NCBI RefSeq assembly: GCF_934202235.1
Contig: NZ_CAKPXS010000006.1
Coordinates: 1 to 51,759 of the forward strand
Direction: 5' to 3'
Source: an uncultured Limosilactobacillus sp.
Lineage (GTDB): Bacteria; Bacillota; Bacilli; Lactobacillales; Lactobacillaceae
DNA length: 51,759 nt
The first letter of the stretch is position 1. Each line of letters begins with the position of its first letter. The notes beneath the pieces were generated by a model. That model made no database searches. It had not been told where the DNA came from and worked only from the letters and a program-made list of their open reading frames with translations. Shown here in pieces: positions 24,880-32,615 of this stretch. Position numbers and translations under genes: made by a program.

Positions 24880-24911
24880 AGAAAAAGCCCTCCCAAAAAT
24901 GGAAGGGCTTT
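24880..24911 (-). terminator. Terminator of rpsO
   Basis: On the minus strand AAAGCCCTTCC (24911-24901) pairs with GGAGGGCTTT (24893-24884), with TTTTTCTT following. Confidence 0.85.
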
Positions 24912-24929
24912 GTGTAGACGCTAAACAGA

Positions 24930-25199
24930 CTAACGACGAAGGTTCAGCCGTTGAATCAGTTCACGGTATGCAGGAAGGTCAGTCCGCCGCAGGTAAGCCA
25001 ACAGGTTCCGACGGTGACCAATCTTCTTCATCAGACCACGCTGTGAGTGGTAGTCGTGCTTGTGAGTACGAAGGTGCTTGTTCAGTTCGTTGATGTCAGC
25101 AGTTAAGACAGCAACTTGAACCTGGGTTGAACCAGTGTCGCCTTCGTGAGTAGCGAATTCTTTGATGATTTCGTTCTTGCGTTCTTTAGAGATAGCCAT
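24930..25199 (-). CDS. rpsO: 30S ribosomal protein S15
   Basis: S15 is a primary binder of the 16S rRNA central domain. From MAISKERKNE, after AAAGGTGGG, it is 89 residues, the family length; an in-frame start four codons earlier is less likely. The conserved blocks HEGDTGSTQVQVAVLT, LNKHLRTHKHDYHSQRGL and RRNLLAYL are all present. A clear promoter and an approximately 100-base leader precede it; S15 represses itself through leader RNA in other bacteria, but I cannot prove a structure here. Confidence 0.98.
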   Translation of the reverse strand: MAISKERKNEIIKEFATHEGDTGSTQVQVAVLTADINELNKHLRTHKHDYHSQRGLMKKIGHRRNLLAYLRRTDLPAYRELIQRLNLRR

Positions 25200-25301
25200 G
25201 CTATTTCCCACCTTTCATAATTAATTGAACCTAGTTCTAGGTAAAGCGTTGGTGAGGATCGCTAAACCGAGAAGAGGCAGTGGCTTAATTAGCCTTGAAA
25301 T

Positions 25302-25330
25302 ACTATACACGATTTCCTGGTTAATTGCAA
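25302..25330 (-). promoter_or_regulatory. Promoter of rpsO
   Basis: On the minus strand TTGCAA (25330-25325), 17-base spacer, TATAGT (25307-25302). Confidence 0.8.
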
Positions 25331-25349
25331 ATTAGCAACAGACTTATTA

Positions 25350-25378
25350 TTGCAAAGGGCTTGTCGGTCTAGTATAAT
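25350..25378 (+). promoter_or_regulatory. Promoter of rpsT
   Basis: TTGCAA (25350-25355), 17-base spacer, perfect TATAAT (25373-25378). Its -35 hexamer is the same as that of the divergent rpsO promoter, 19 bases away. Confidence 0.87.
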
Positions 25379-25434
25379 ATCAAATGTTGAATTTAAAAGG
25401 TCAATGAATATTGACGGCGACGGAGGTGAATCTG

Positions 25435-25689
25435 ATGCCAATTATCAAGTCAGCAATCAAGCGTGTTAAGACTAACGAAAAGGCTGCTGCCAAAAACGCT
25501 GCACAAATGAGCGCAATGCGGACTGCCATCAAGAAGTTTGATAACGCCAAAGTTGCAGGTGCCGACAACCTTGATGAATTATACCGCGGTGCTATTTCCG
25601 CAATCGACCACGCCGCAGCTAAGGGTCTGATCAAGGCCAACAAGGCTGCTCGCGACAAGTCACGTTTGGCTGCCCGTTACAACAAGTAA
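25435..25689 (+). CDS. rpsT: 30S ribosomal protein S20
   Basis: S20 binds 16S rRNA in the 30S body. The 84-residue product starts MPIIKSAIKRVKTNEKAA, the typical lactobacillus N-terminus, with GGAGGTGAATCTG before the ATG (an upstream in-frame ATA/ACG extension is not supported). It is Ala/Lys-rich and helical, ending KSRLAARYNK. It is monocistronic with a strong promoter and terminator, divergent from rpsO. Confidence 0.97.
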   Translation: MPIIKSAIKRVKTNEKAAAKNAAQMSAMRTAIKKFDNAKVAGADNLDELYRGAISAIDHAAAKGLIKANKAARDKSRLAARYNK

Positions 25690-25702
25690 CCAGCAGAATA
25701 AC

Positions 25703-25741
25703 GAAAAACCCGGGAGATGATTTTCTCCCGGGCTTTTTTAT
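25703..25741. terminator. Terminator shared by rpsT and holA
   Basis: CCCGGGAG (25709-25716) pairs with CTCCCGGG (25725-25732), flanked by AAAAA on the left and CTTTTTTAT on the right. It ends rpsT and probably also the converging holA. Confidence 0.9.
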
Positions 25742-26754
25742 TTGCCCAAACGCAGCATAAACAGTTGAAAAAGCAATTCTGGTGACTGCGCAGTCGTCTT
25801 CAGTTGGTAATCGACCTCAACCAAGCCCAGAAAGGCAGCATTGAGTGCCGCCAACGAAAATTGACGTGCTGTCCGTAGTCCCAGCTTAACCCGGTATGGG
25901 TGAACTTTTAATTTGCGCGCCAGCCCCGCCTGCGATAAACCACGGCTCGCTAAGACTTTCAGTTGAATCAGCAGTCGAAATTGGCTGACCAACGTCGCAT
26001 TAATTGCCAATGGTGCCGTTTGCGACTCAATTAACTGGTGATACAAGTCTAGTGCCGCTCGCTGGTCTCTTTTCAACACCGCATTGACCAGGTGAAATAC
26101 ATTGTCATCTAGGGACTGAGGAACTAGTCCGGCCACCTGGTCAATCGTCACTTCCTTTTGGGGGTAAGCTAATAAGGCCAGTTGCTTGACACGGGCACTC
26201 ATCAACCCATAGTCAGCATTTGTTCGCCGAACCAGCTCATCTAAAGCTGCCGGGGCAATCTTAACCCCTTCCTTAGTAAAGCGCTGCTGGATTGCGTGAC
26301 GGGCGGCTCGCTCATCAAGTGGCGAAGCATCCACGGTCACGGCCACTTTTTTCAGCTTTTTGACAACTGCTTTGCGCCCATCCAGTTTGTCATATGGCGC
26401 CAAAAACACCAGAACAGTCGTCGGTTGCGGGTTAGTCAAATATTTGACCAACCCTTCCACGTCATGCTCAACCTTCCCTTTACCGCGCTGGCCCGTTAGA
26501 AAAAAAGGCTTATTAACGATCACTAGGCGGCGTTGACCAAAAAATGGTGCCGACATCGCATCATCAACAGCCACGCTCACTGGCGTTTCTTCCATGTCGT
26601 AGGCGCCCACGTTCATCACTTTTTCTTCTGCCGGCACTAGCCGTTCAAAAGCTGACCGTGCTTGTCGCTGTAAAACTTGCTGAGTTCCTAAAATCAAGTA
26701 AACTGGGGCCACTTTTCCCCTCGTTAACTGTTGCTGTAAGGCGGCAACATCCAT
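25738..26754 (-). CDS. holA: DNA polymerase III delta subunit
   Basis: HolA is the clamp-loader subunit that opens the beta clamp. From MDVAALQQQL (after AGAGGAG) it is 338 residues; a longer frame from an upstream start lacks a ribosome-binding site. The motif PVYLILGTQQVLQ, the domain I strand RLVIVNKPFFL, and the YPQKEVTIDQVAGLVPQS block are typical. Its start overlaps the 3' end of comEC by 31 bases. comEC-holA-rpsT is the standard Firmicutes order. Confidence 0.95.
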   Translation of the reverse strand: MDVAALQQQLTRGKVAPVYLILGTQQVLQRQARSAFERLVPAEEKVMNVGAYDMEETPVSVAVDDAMSAPFFGQRRLVIVNKPFFLTGQRGKGKVEHDVEGLVKYLTNPQPTTVLVFLAPYDKLDGRKAVVKKLKKVAVTVDASPLDERAARHAIQQRFTKEGVKIAPAALDELVRRTNADYGLMSARVKQLALLAYPQKEVTIDQVAGLVPQSLDDNVFHLVNAVLKRDQRAALDLYHQLIESQTAPLAINATLVSQFRLLIQLKVLASRGLSQAGLARKLKVHPYRVKLGLRTARQFSLAALNAAFLGLVEVDYQLKTTAQSPELLFQLFMLRLGK

Positions 26755-28967
26755 TTTAATTCGTCTCCTCTGAGGGTCGTTGACCAACGACCATTCCTGC
26801 CAAAATAGCGGTACCTAATCATACCATATTGCTGCGTCGACATTGTCCGGATGCCCAACCTTTTTAGTCGCCGCACTGTCACGTTATGCGGATGACCATA
26901 ACGGTTGAACCGCCCGGCAGAAATAATTCCGACAGTTGGCTTGGTCGCCAAGAGAAAATCCTGCCCACTCGCCGTGCGACTACCGTGGTGACCCAACTTC
27001 AAAATATCGACCCGTAGTTGCGGATACTTTCTGATAACTTTCCGTTCGCCATCAAGGTCTAAGTCACCAGTAAATAAGAAATTGCGGTCACCAAAGCGAC
27101 CAAAGAGCGTTAGTGAATCACCGTTTTTCCCCTGACCACGATGGTCGGGGTGAACAACTTGCAGTATTCCCTCACAGTAATCGCCACTTTTTACCGGCAA
27201 AACCTTCACCGCTGAATGTGGTGGGATCCGTCGGTTAAATTTTGCCAATTTCTCCATCCCCGCCGGGACATAAATCCGCTTAACATCAAGCTTTTCCAGC
27301 ACAGCAGGCAAGTCACCAATGTGGTCAGCATCACTATGAGATAAGAAAACTGCGTCTAGTCGGTTAACACCTACACTCTTCAGATAATTGATAGTCGTCT
27401 TCTCTGCCTGGGCCCGACTAGGCGGCCCCTGCGCCCAGTGGGGACGGCGAAAGTTCAAGCGCCCACCAGTATCAATCATCACCACCCGGCGGTTCAACGG
27501 CGTTTTAATGATAATGGAATCTCCTTGCCCGACGTCAGCAAAAATAACCTCACCGTGGAGGGGAAAATGGAGCTGACAAAAAAATACTAAATAAGCGCCA
27601 GCTAAAAGGCATTGGTGCCGGCGGTTCGTCGGTTGGTCAAGTAACAGCAGTGATAAAGCGAGCAGCAACCAAACGGCCCAAGACGGCGGTTTACCGAAAC
27701 ACACCATCCCGGATAAGTGCGAACAGGAGAAAAGCAAGCCGTGGGTTGCCTTCAGTAAGCCATTAAAAAGTTCTGCTGGTTGTGACCACCACGGCCACAG
27801 GAGCACCGTAATAATCGTTCCAGGAAAGAGCAATAAAGAAAAAATGGGCGACACCAAGTACGACATGATGAAGCTAAGAAGGTGGAACTCAAAAATTTTA
27901 TTGATAATCAGTGGAACCGTCGTCAGATTTAACAGTAGTGATTTGAAAAATTCCCCTTGCTCAAGCATGTGGAGTAATAAGGACAGCAGGTACGACAGCT
28001 GTCCACCCAGTTGCGTTAACACCAACGGATCGAGCCAGCAGCCAATGATTAAGCTCCACGCCCAGCCATCAATTGCCGGCAACTTTAGCCGTGCGGGCAA
28101 CAAACGGCATTCGGCCATCACGATTGCCCGCACCAGACTGGCAGAGCCACCACCTAAAATCAAGTAAGCAGGTAAGAAAATTGCCAGACAATTATCAATC
28201 GTTTCCCGCGTGAAATGGCAAGCAACCAATCCGCGACGCAATAATTCAGTTAGCAAGACGACATGCATTCCTGACAGGCAGAACAGGTGTACTATTCCCA
28301 ACCGTTTAACTGACTCTTGCCACCCTGCCTGTTCACCCTGATAACCGATGATTAATTGGTCCGCGTATTGACTAAGTGGTGCTGGCAAGTGGCGAAAGTA
28401 TTGATGAGCCGCTGCCCGCCAATAATGGCAATAAGCAAGCGGTGAGCTGGGTAATTCTTCCCTGAGAACGCGGACCTGGTCTGCCCGAACCTCGCTGCAT
28501 ATTTTCCTGGCGTAATAATATTGTTGGGGGTCAAATTGGTGTTGATTAGTTGCCGGCAAAAGCGGCTGCTGTTTGCCTTGGACAAACACAGTCACTGGGG
28601 TCGTCCGCTTTTGCCAATCGTTCTTCTCTGCTAAAGATTTAACCCGAAAACTCAAGTTGCTCCGCTGATGACTGCTCACCTGCCAACCATCAGCGAAAAC
28701 CCGGTCGCCTTGAACACGAATGTGATCCGGCCACAAGACATATTGCTGACTAATTGCCTGCGATTGGGCGGGGGTCTGTTTCTGCCACACGTTGGCAAAA
28801 CTGGTGGCACAGACTATCCCCACGATGACAACCAACGCGGTTTTCCTCAGCAAGTGGTAGTCTTTGGTCGACAACATCCTCATTAACCAGTAGCAACTAA
28901 CCGCTAACAAGGTCCAGCTAAAACTAGCGATCAGTGACACAACCAGCGCTACCGAAAACGCTGGCAA
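26724..28967 (-). CDS. comEC: Competence DNA-uptake channel ComEC/Rec2
   Basis: ComEC is the membrane channel that brings single-stranded DNA into the cell in natural transformation. The 747-residue protein has N-terminal membrane segments and a DUF4131-like soluble part, a central competence domain (GIVHLFCLSGMHVVLLTELL) with many hydrophobic segments, and a C-terminal metallo-beta-lactamase-like domain (FADVGQGDSIIIKTP, FLSHSDADHIGDL, LGHHGSRTAS). The frame is complete, so it is not a decayed relic. It lies 13 bases after comEB and overlaps holA. Confidence 0.95.
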   Translation of the reverse strand: MPAFSVALVVSLIASFSWTLLAVSCYWLMRMLSTKDYHLLRKTALVVIVGIVCATSFANVWQKQTPAQSQAISQQYVLWPDHIRVQGDRVFADGWQVSSHQRSNLSFRVKSLAEKNDWQKRTTPVTVFVQGKQQPLLPATNQHQFDPQQYYYARKICSEVRADQVRVLREELPSSPLAYCHYWRAAAHQYFRHLPAPLSQYADQLIIGYQGEQAGWQESVKRLGIVHLFCLSGMHVVLLTELLRRGLVACHFTRETIDNCLAIFLPAYLILGGGSASLVRAIVMAECRLLPARLKLPAIDGWAWSLIIGCWLDPLVLTQLGGQLSYLLSLLLHMLEQGEFFKSLLLNLTTVPLIINKIFEFHLLSFIMSYLVSPIFSLLLFPGTIITVLLWPWWSQPAELFNGLLKATHGLLFSCSHLSGMVCFGKPPSWAVWLLLALSLLLLDQPTNRRHQCLLAGAYLVFFCQLHFPLHGEVIFADVGQGDSIIIKTPLNRRVVMIDTGGRLNFRRPHWAQGPPSRAQAEKTTINYLKSVGVNRLDAVFLSHSDADHIGDLPAVLEKLDVKRIYVPAGMEKLAKFNRRIPPHSAVKVLPVKSGDYCEGILQVVHPDHRGQGKNGDSLTLFGRFGDRNFLFTGDLDLDGERKVIRKYPQLRVDILKLGHHGSRTASGQDFLLATKPTVGIISAGRFNRYGHPHNVTVRRLKRLGIRTMSTQQYGMIRYRYFGRNGRWSTTLRGDELKWMLPPYSNS

Positions 28968-28980
28968 TAGCCAGCTATCT

Positions 28981-29478
28981 TTAATGTTGCTGCTGTGCCG
29001 GATGGATATACTGATCCAACCGGGCTTCTTCCATAATATTTTCCTTGAGGGTAATGTGGCGAAGAGTGACGCCCTTGAGCTTAATTAACCGCATTGCGTA
29101 GTCATCATTGTGGTAATTCCGTAAGTAGTTAATTTGCTTAATTCCAGCTTGCAACAGGCTCTTCGTACACTGCAAACATGGAAAATCCGTCACATATAGC
29201 GTCGCCCCGTCCGTCGAAACACCGAAGCGTGCACACTGCAGCATGGCGTTCATTTCTGCATGAATAGTGCGAACACAATGTCCATCACGCAGTTCACACC
29301 CTGCGTCAATACAGTGGACGTCCCCAGAAACGGACCCGTTATAGCCGCCAGCAATAATCCGTTTGTCACGAACCAAAACTGCGCCGACAGATAACCGTTC
29401 ACAGGTACTACGGGAAGCCAATAGTGCGGCTTGCAACATAAAATATTGGTCCCAGTCCATTCGTTTTCTCAAAATCAT
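28981..29478 (-). CDS. comEB: ComEB, dCMP deaminase family
   Basis: The 165-residue protein is a zinc-dependent cytidine/deoxycytidylate deaminase converting dCMP to dUMP. The motifs HAEMNAML and PCLQCTKSL hold the zinc ligands and catalytic Glu; the N-terminus MDWDQYFMLQAALLASRSTC matches ComEB. I chose the third in-frame Met of the upstream cluster (MILRKR), spaced from AAAGG; the true start could also be MDWDQ. In Bacillus the gene is dispensable for transformation despite its place in the comE operon. Confidence 0.93.
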   Translation of the reverse strand: MILRKRMDWDQYFMLQAALLASRSTCERLSVGAVLVRDKRIIAGGYNGSVSGDVHCIDAGCELRDGHCVRTIHAEMNAMLQCARFGVSTDGATLYVTDFPCLQCTKSLLQAGIKQINYLRNYHNDDYAMRLIKLKGVTLRHITLKENIMEEARLDQYIHPAQQQH

Positions 29479-29517
29479 CACCATCCTTTTGTGGTTTAAT
29501 CATACACCCTCAATTCA

Positions 29518-30135
29518 TCAAACTGATAACTGGTCCTTGATTTTTGCAATTGTCTTATCGCCAAAGCCGGTAATATTTTTGAGGTCTTCAACACGACTGA
29601 ACTGGCCATGCTGCTGACGGTAAGCCAGAATGAGGTCAGCCTTTTTGTCACCAATGCCGGTAATTGTTGTTAATTGTTCCTTGGTTGCGGTATTAAGGTT
29701 CACCACTTGACTGTTGCTGTCGGCCTGTTGCCCACTCGCCAATGAGCCGTCATTTGGTGCAACCTGCTCGCCCTTCATTGGAATGTAGATCATTTGCTGG
29801 TCGTTCACCTGTTTGGCCAGGTTGACCTGATTATTATCAGCATCCGGTCGAAACCCCCCGGCTTGGTTAACCGCTTCAGCAATCCGCGAACCACGCCTGA
29901 GTTCATACACCCCTGGTTTATTGACTGCCCCCTTAACGTCGACAAATACTTTGCCACTTTTCCGGTCCGTTTTATTAGTTTGGCGGACCTGCGTTGCTGG
30001 TTTTTCCATGGGCATTTCCGTTGGCTGCTGTCTTCCGTGCCAAATAAATAGTCCCAGTATTACCAGTCCGCCAACAAAACCGATTAGGATTTCTCGTTTA
30101 TAGGTTTCGTACAAATCAAACAATCGCTGTTTCAA
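29518..30135 (-). CDS. comEA: Competence DNA receptor ComEA
   Basis: ComEA binds double-stranded DNA at the outer face of the membrane and hands it to ComEC. The 205-residue protein has one transmembrane anchor (about 15-33), a basic/polar linker, an SLBB domain (FVDVKGAVNKPGVYELRRGS), and a C-terminal pair of helix-hairpin-helix motifs (LTTITGIGDKKADLILAYRQ and LKNITGFGDKTIAKI). The start is TTG (KQRLFDL) after AGGGGGTG. A com-box-like site lies 36 bases upstream, and comEB and comEC follow. Confidence 0.95.
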   Translation of the reverse strand: MKQRLFDLYETYKREILIGFVGGLVILGLFIWHGRQQPTEMPMEKPATQVRQTNKTDRKSGKVFVDVKGAVNKPGVYELRRGSRIAEAVNQAGGFRPDADNNQVNLAKQVNDQQMIYIPMKGEQVAPNDGSLASGQQADSNSQVVNLNTATKEQLTTITGIGDKKADLILAYRQQHGQFSRVEDLKNITGFGDKTIAKIKDQLSV

Positions 30136-30170
30136 AAAAACACCCCCTAACGTAAAGATACGTAAGGAGA

Positions 30171-30178
30171 TATTCGTT
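30171..30178 (-). promoter_or_regulatory. Candidate com-box (competence sigma factor promoter) of comEA
   Basis: On the minus strand AACGAATA matches seven of eight positions of the streptococcal/lactococcal com-box TACGAATA. It lies 36 bases before the comEA start, in the 46-base gap after sepM. An 8-mer can match by chance; the placement is what supports it. Confidence 0.45.
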
Positions 30179-30181
30179 AAA

Positions 30182-31261
30182 CTAATGGTTTGCTAAATAT
30201 TTCACGGCACCACGGAAATTTTTCACTGGCACGACCTTCATCCCCGGTGCATATTTTTTGGCGGTATTTTTGGCCAATTGGTAGTTTGTCTGGTGGTGTT
30301 CCTCATACTTTAAAAGCAGCTTGCTTGGCTTGACGTACGGTGCCAAGAAAATTTTGGCTCCTGCACGGTGAGCAGCCACCACTTTTTTGTCGATCCCACC
30401 AATTTCACCCACTGAACCATCAGGGTTGATTGTCCCCGTCCCGGCGATTTTACGTCCGTGACGAAGATCACGGTTAGTAAGTTGTTCGTAAATTTGCAAG
30501 CTAAACATCAGTCCACCAGAAGGCCCGCCTAATTGGCCCGGGTTAACTTTGACTGGAATCTTAGTATGAACTTTGACGTTGTCCGTCAGCATGATCCCAA
30601 TCCCCGACCGGCTAACACCCGGTAACTTGACCAATTTGCTGGTAACTTGCCGGTGTTGGTTGTCGTGCAGGTAAGAAACTGTCAGCGGACTACCAACAGG
30701 CCGTTGGCCAATAAACTTTTGGTAGCCCTGGGCAGTATTAAAGTGACGGCCGTTGACCTTGGTGATCGTATCGCCAACTTTGATTTTTCCCCGAAACTTC
30801 GAATTTGGCTGAACCGACAAAACATAAATCCCGAGGTACTGCTTACTAAACTGCTGACCAGCAGCTTGGTAGGCGACCGCAATTGCCTCATTAATGGCAC
30901 TTTGCATATAGAAATTTTGAACCTTGTCGTAGGTCTTGCCGTTTTGTCCACCGGTCACATCATTAGCATTTTCGATGGTCGCGTGGGGATCAAAGTGCGC
31001 CCACACCCAGGTAACTGGTCGCGCCTGTTGAAGATAAACCGAGGTGATCATAAAACTTCCCGGGCGCTTGTCCGGGTGCCCCTTGACCTTGACGTAACTT
31101 TTCAGACTATCAGCAGTACCAGGCGTCTCAATGTACTTGTTAAGCGGCCAAAACAGTGCCCAGCCGACAAAGAGTACGGCAATCAGCCCCCAAACAATCC
31201 GCTTGAGAATTCGCCGGTTCTGCTGGTTGTCTTGCTGATGATTATTTGCTGATTTTCTCAT
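30182..31261 (-). CDS. sepM: SepM/YlbL-type membrane serine protease
   Basis: The 359-residue protein has one N-terminal membrane segment (about 21-42), a PDZ domain (LSVQPNSKFRGKIKVGDTITKV near 155-180) and a C-terminal Lon-type S16 protease domain with the Ser in GGPSGGLMFSL and the Lys in AHRAGAKIF. The family cleaves extracytoplasmic peptides; streptococcal SepM trims the competence-stimulating pheromone. Here the target is unknown. I chose MRKSANN; an alternative ATG nine bases earlier overlaps coaD. It lies between coaD and comEA, as in other Lactobacillaceae. Confidence 0.92.
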   Translation of the reverse strand: MRKSANNHQQDNQQNRRILKRIVWGLIAVLFVGWALFWPLNKYIETPGTADSLKSYVKVKGHPDKRPGSFMITSVYLQQARPVTWVWAHFDPHATIENANDVTGGQNGKTYDKVQNFYMQSAINEAIAVAYQAAGQQFSKQYLGIYVLSVQPNSKFRGKIKVGDTITKVNGRHFNTAQGYQKFIGQRPVGSPLTVSYLHDNQHRQVTSKLVKLPGVSRSGIGIMLTDNVKVHTKIPVKVNPGQLGGPSGGLMFSLQIYEQLTNRDLRHGRKIAGTGTINPDGSVGEIGGIDKKVVAAHRAGAKIFLAPYVKPSKLLLKYEEHHQTNYQLAKNTAKKYAPGMKVVPVKNFRGAVKYLANH

Positions 31262-31262
31262 C

Positions 31263-31769
31263 TTAATCATCCGTTGTCCGTTTGAGTTTGCGTTCCTTCA
31301 GCCGTTGCTCCAGTGCCTCATTAATCTGACCAGGCAGGTAAGCTGAGATGTCACCACCGCTCATGGCCACTTCCTTTAAGAGACTACTGGATAAGTGTTG
31401 GTAGCGTGGATCCGCCAGGAAAAAGACCGTTTCCACGTCGTGGTCAAGGAACTTATTCATGGTGGCAATGTCTCGTTCATACTGAAAGTCAGTCGTATTC
31501 CGGAGCCCACGCATTAAGTAGTCTGCGCCGATTTTGTTCATTAACTTAACTGTCAGTCCCGAAGTCGTGATAACCGAAACGTTATCCATACCAGCCGTTG
31601 CTTCGCGAATCTGCTGCACTCGCTCTTCAATCGTGAATAATGGTGTTTTGCTCGTGTTCGTCATTACAGCGACCGCGAGTTGGTCAAAGAGGGCCCGTCC
31701 CCGTTTAATCAAGTCAATGTGACCAAGCGTCAGCGGGTCAAAGGTCCCCGGAAAAATAGCGATCTTCAT
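31263..31769 (-). CDS. coaD: Phosphopantetheine adenylyltransferase
   Basis: CoaD transfers AMP from ATP to 4'-phosphopantetheine, the penultimate step of CoA synthesis. The 168-residue protein has the nucleotidyltransferase motif GTFDPLTLGHIDLI (residues 8-21), RGLRNTTDFQYE near 87-98 and the SSSLLKE signature near 128. Length is normal. It lies five bases after rsmD and overlaps the region of the next start, so the genes are co-translated. Confidence 0.97.
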   Translation of the reverse strand: MKIAIFPGTFDPLTLGHIDLIKRGRALFDQLAVAVMTNTSKTPLFTIEERVQQIREATAGMDNVSVITTSGLTVKLMNKIGADYLMRGLRNTTDFQYERDIATMNKFLDHDVETVFFLADPRYQHLSSSLLKEVAMSGGDISAYLPGQINEALEQRLKERKLKRTTDD

Positions 31770-31774
31770 TCTTG

Positions 31775-32335
31775 TTACTCCTCTCCATGAAAACGGTAAA
31801 TGGTTAAGACGGTAATGCCATAGTGGTGTTGACGAACGAAGTCAAAGCCACTAATATCGGCTGGCAAGTGTGCCTCCTGGTTAGTTTCTGCCACTACTAG
31901 GGCATTCGGTTTCAACAGCTGTGATGTTGCCAGCGTCGTCATGTTTTTGACAATCTGCTGCTTGGCATAAGGTGGGTCTAAAAAGACCAAGTCAAAGCTG
32001 GTTTGTTGTTTGGCCAGTACCTTAAGTGCCCGGTTAGCATCGTTCTTGATAATGGTAAATTTTTCTGGTTGTTTTGTCACCGCAACGTTTTTCTTAATCA
32101 CCTGAACGGCAGCATACTGTCGGTCCACCATCACGGCATGATCAATTCCCCGGCTAACTGCCTCGATACTTAAGCCACCACTTCCAGCAAAAAGATCAAG
32201 GCTGGTCCCGCCGTTAAAGTAAGGCCCGATGCTGCTAAAGAGTGCTTCCTTGACCTTATCAGTTGTCGGGCGAGTTTTCCGCCCCGGGACAGCACTGAGG
32301 CGCCGCCCACCATATTCTCCTGCTACTACTCTCAT
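31775..32335 (-). CDS. rsmD: 16S rRNA (guanine(966)-N2)-methyltransferase RsmD
   Basis: RsmD methylates G966 of 16S rRNA during 30S assembly. The 186-residue protein starts MRVVAGEYGGRRL, has the SAM-binding block LDLFAGSGGLSIEAVSRG near 45-62 and the catalytic DPPYA near 122-126. The ATG overlaps the ylbG stop by four bases, and coaD follows five bases after its stop; rsmD-coaD is a widespread pair. Confidence 0.96.
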   Translation of the reverse strand: MRVVAGEYGGRRLSAVPGRKTRPTTDKVKEALFSSIGPYFNGGTSLDLFAGSGGLSIEAVSRGIDHAVMVDRQYAAVQVIKKNVAVTKQPEKFTIIKNDANRALKVLAKQQTSFDLVFLDPPYAKQQIVKNMTTLATSQLLKPNALVVAETNQEAHLPADISGFDFVRQHHYGITVLTIYRFHGEE

Positions 32336-32613
32336 GAAAAATCATCCTCTTCATCTTCGCGAAAGGCCATCGTCGACTTTAAGTCAGTCAGCTCGGGATC
32401 AATTTCCGGCCGGGGGGATGGTTCAACCGCTGTTACCTGGCGTAATGCTAATAATTTTGCTGTCTGCTCGGCCACTTTAGCATCATCAACGTAGAGCACT
32501 GCATAATGCATGTGCTTTGACACATAGATCAACCGGCCATAATGGCGGATCGCCCGAATTGCCCGACGAGAGCGAAAGTAAACCGCCAATGCCCGGCGGT
32601 GGTTAATATCCAT
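32332..32613 (-). CDS. ylbG: YlbG family protein (DUF2129)
   Basis: The 93-residue cytoplasmic protein starts MDINHRRALAVYF and has the family blocks LIYVSKHMHYAVLYVDD and a variable acidic end (FREDEEDDFS). Function is unknown. Position between ftsW and rsmD copies the Bacillus ylbG-rsmD-coaD-ylbL order and supports the call. An in-frame start three codons earlier would overlap ftsW; the chosen ATG lies two bases past the ftsW stop. Confidence 0.9.
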   Translation of the reverse strand: MDINHRRALAVYFRSRRAIRAIRHYGRLIYVSKHMHYAVLYVDDAKVAEQTAKLLALRQVTAVEPSPRPEIDPELTDLKSTMAFREDEEDDFS

Positions 32614-32615
32614 GA

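Noticed and set aside
30647..31252. 201-codon plus-strand frame opposite the sepM-like gene
   Set aside because: Antisense to an intact protease with PDZ and Lon-type motifs; no ribosome-binding site and unusual composition.
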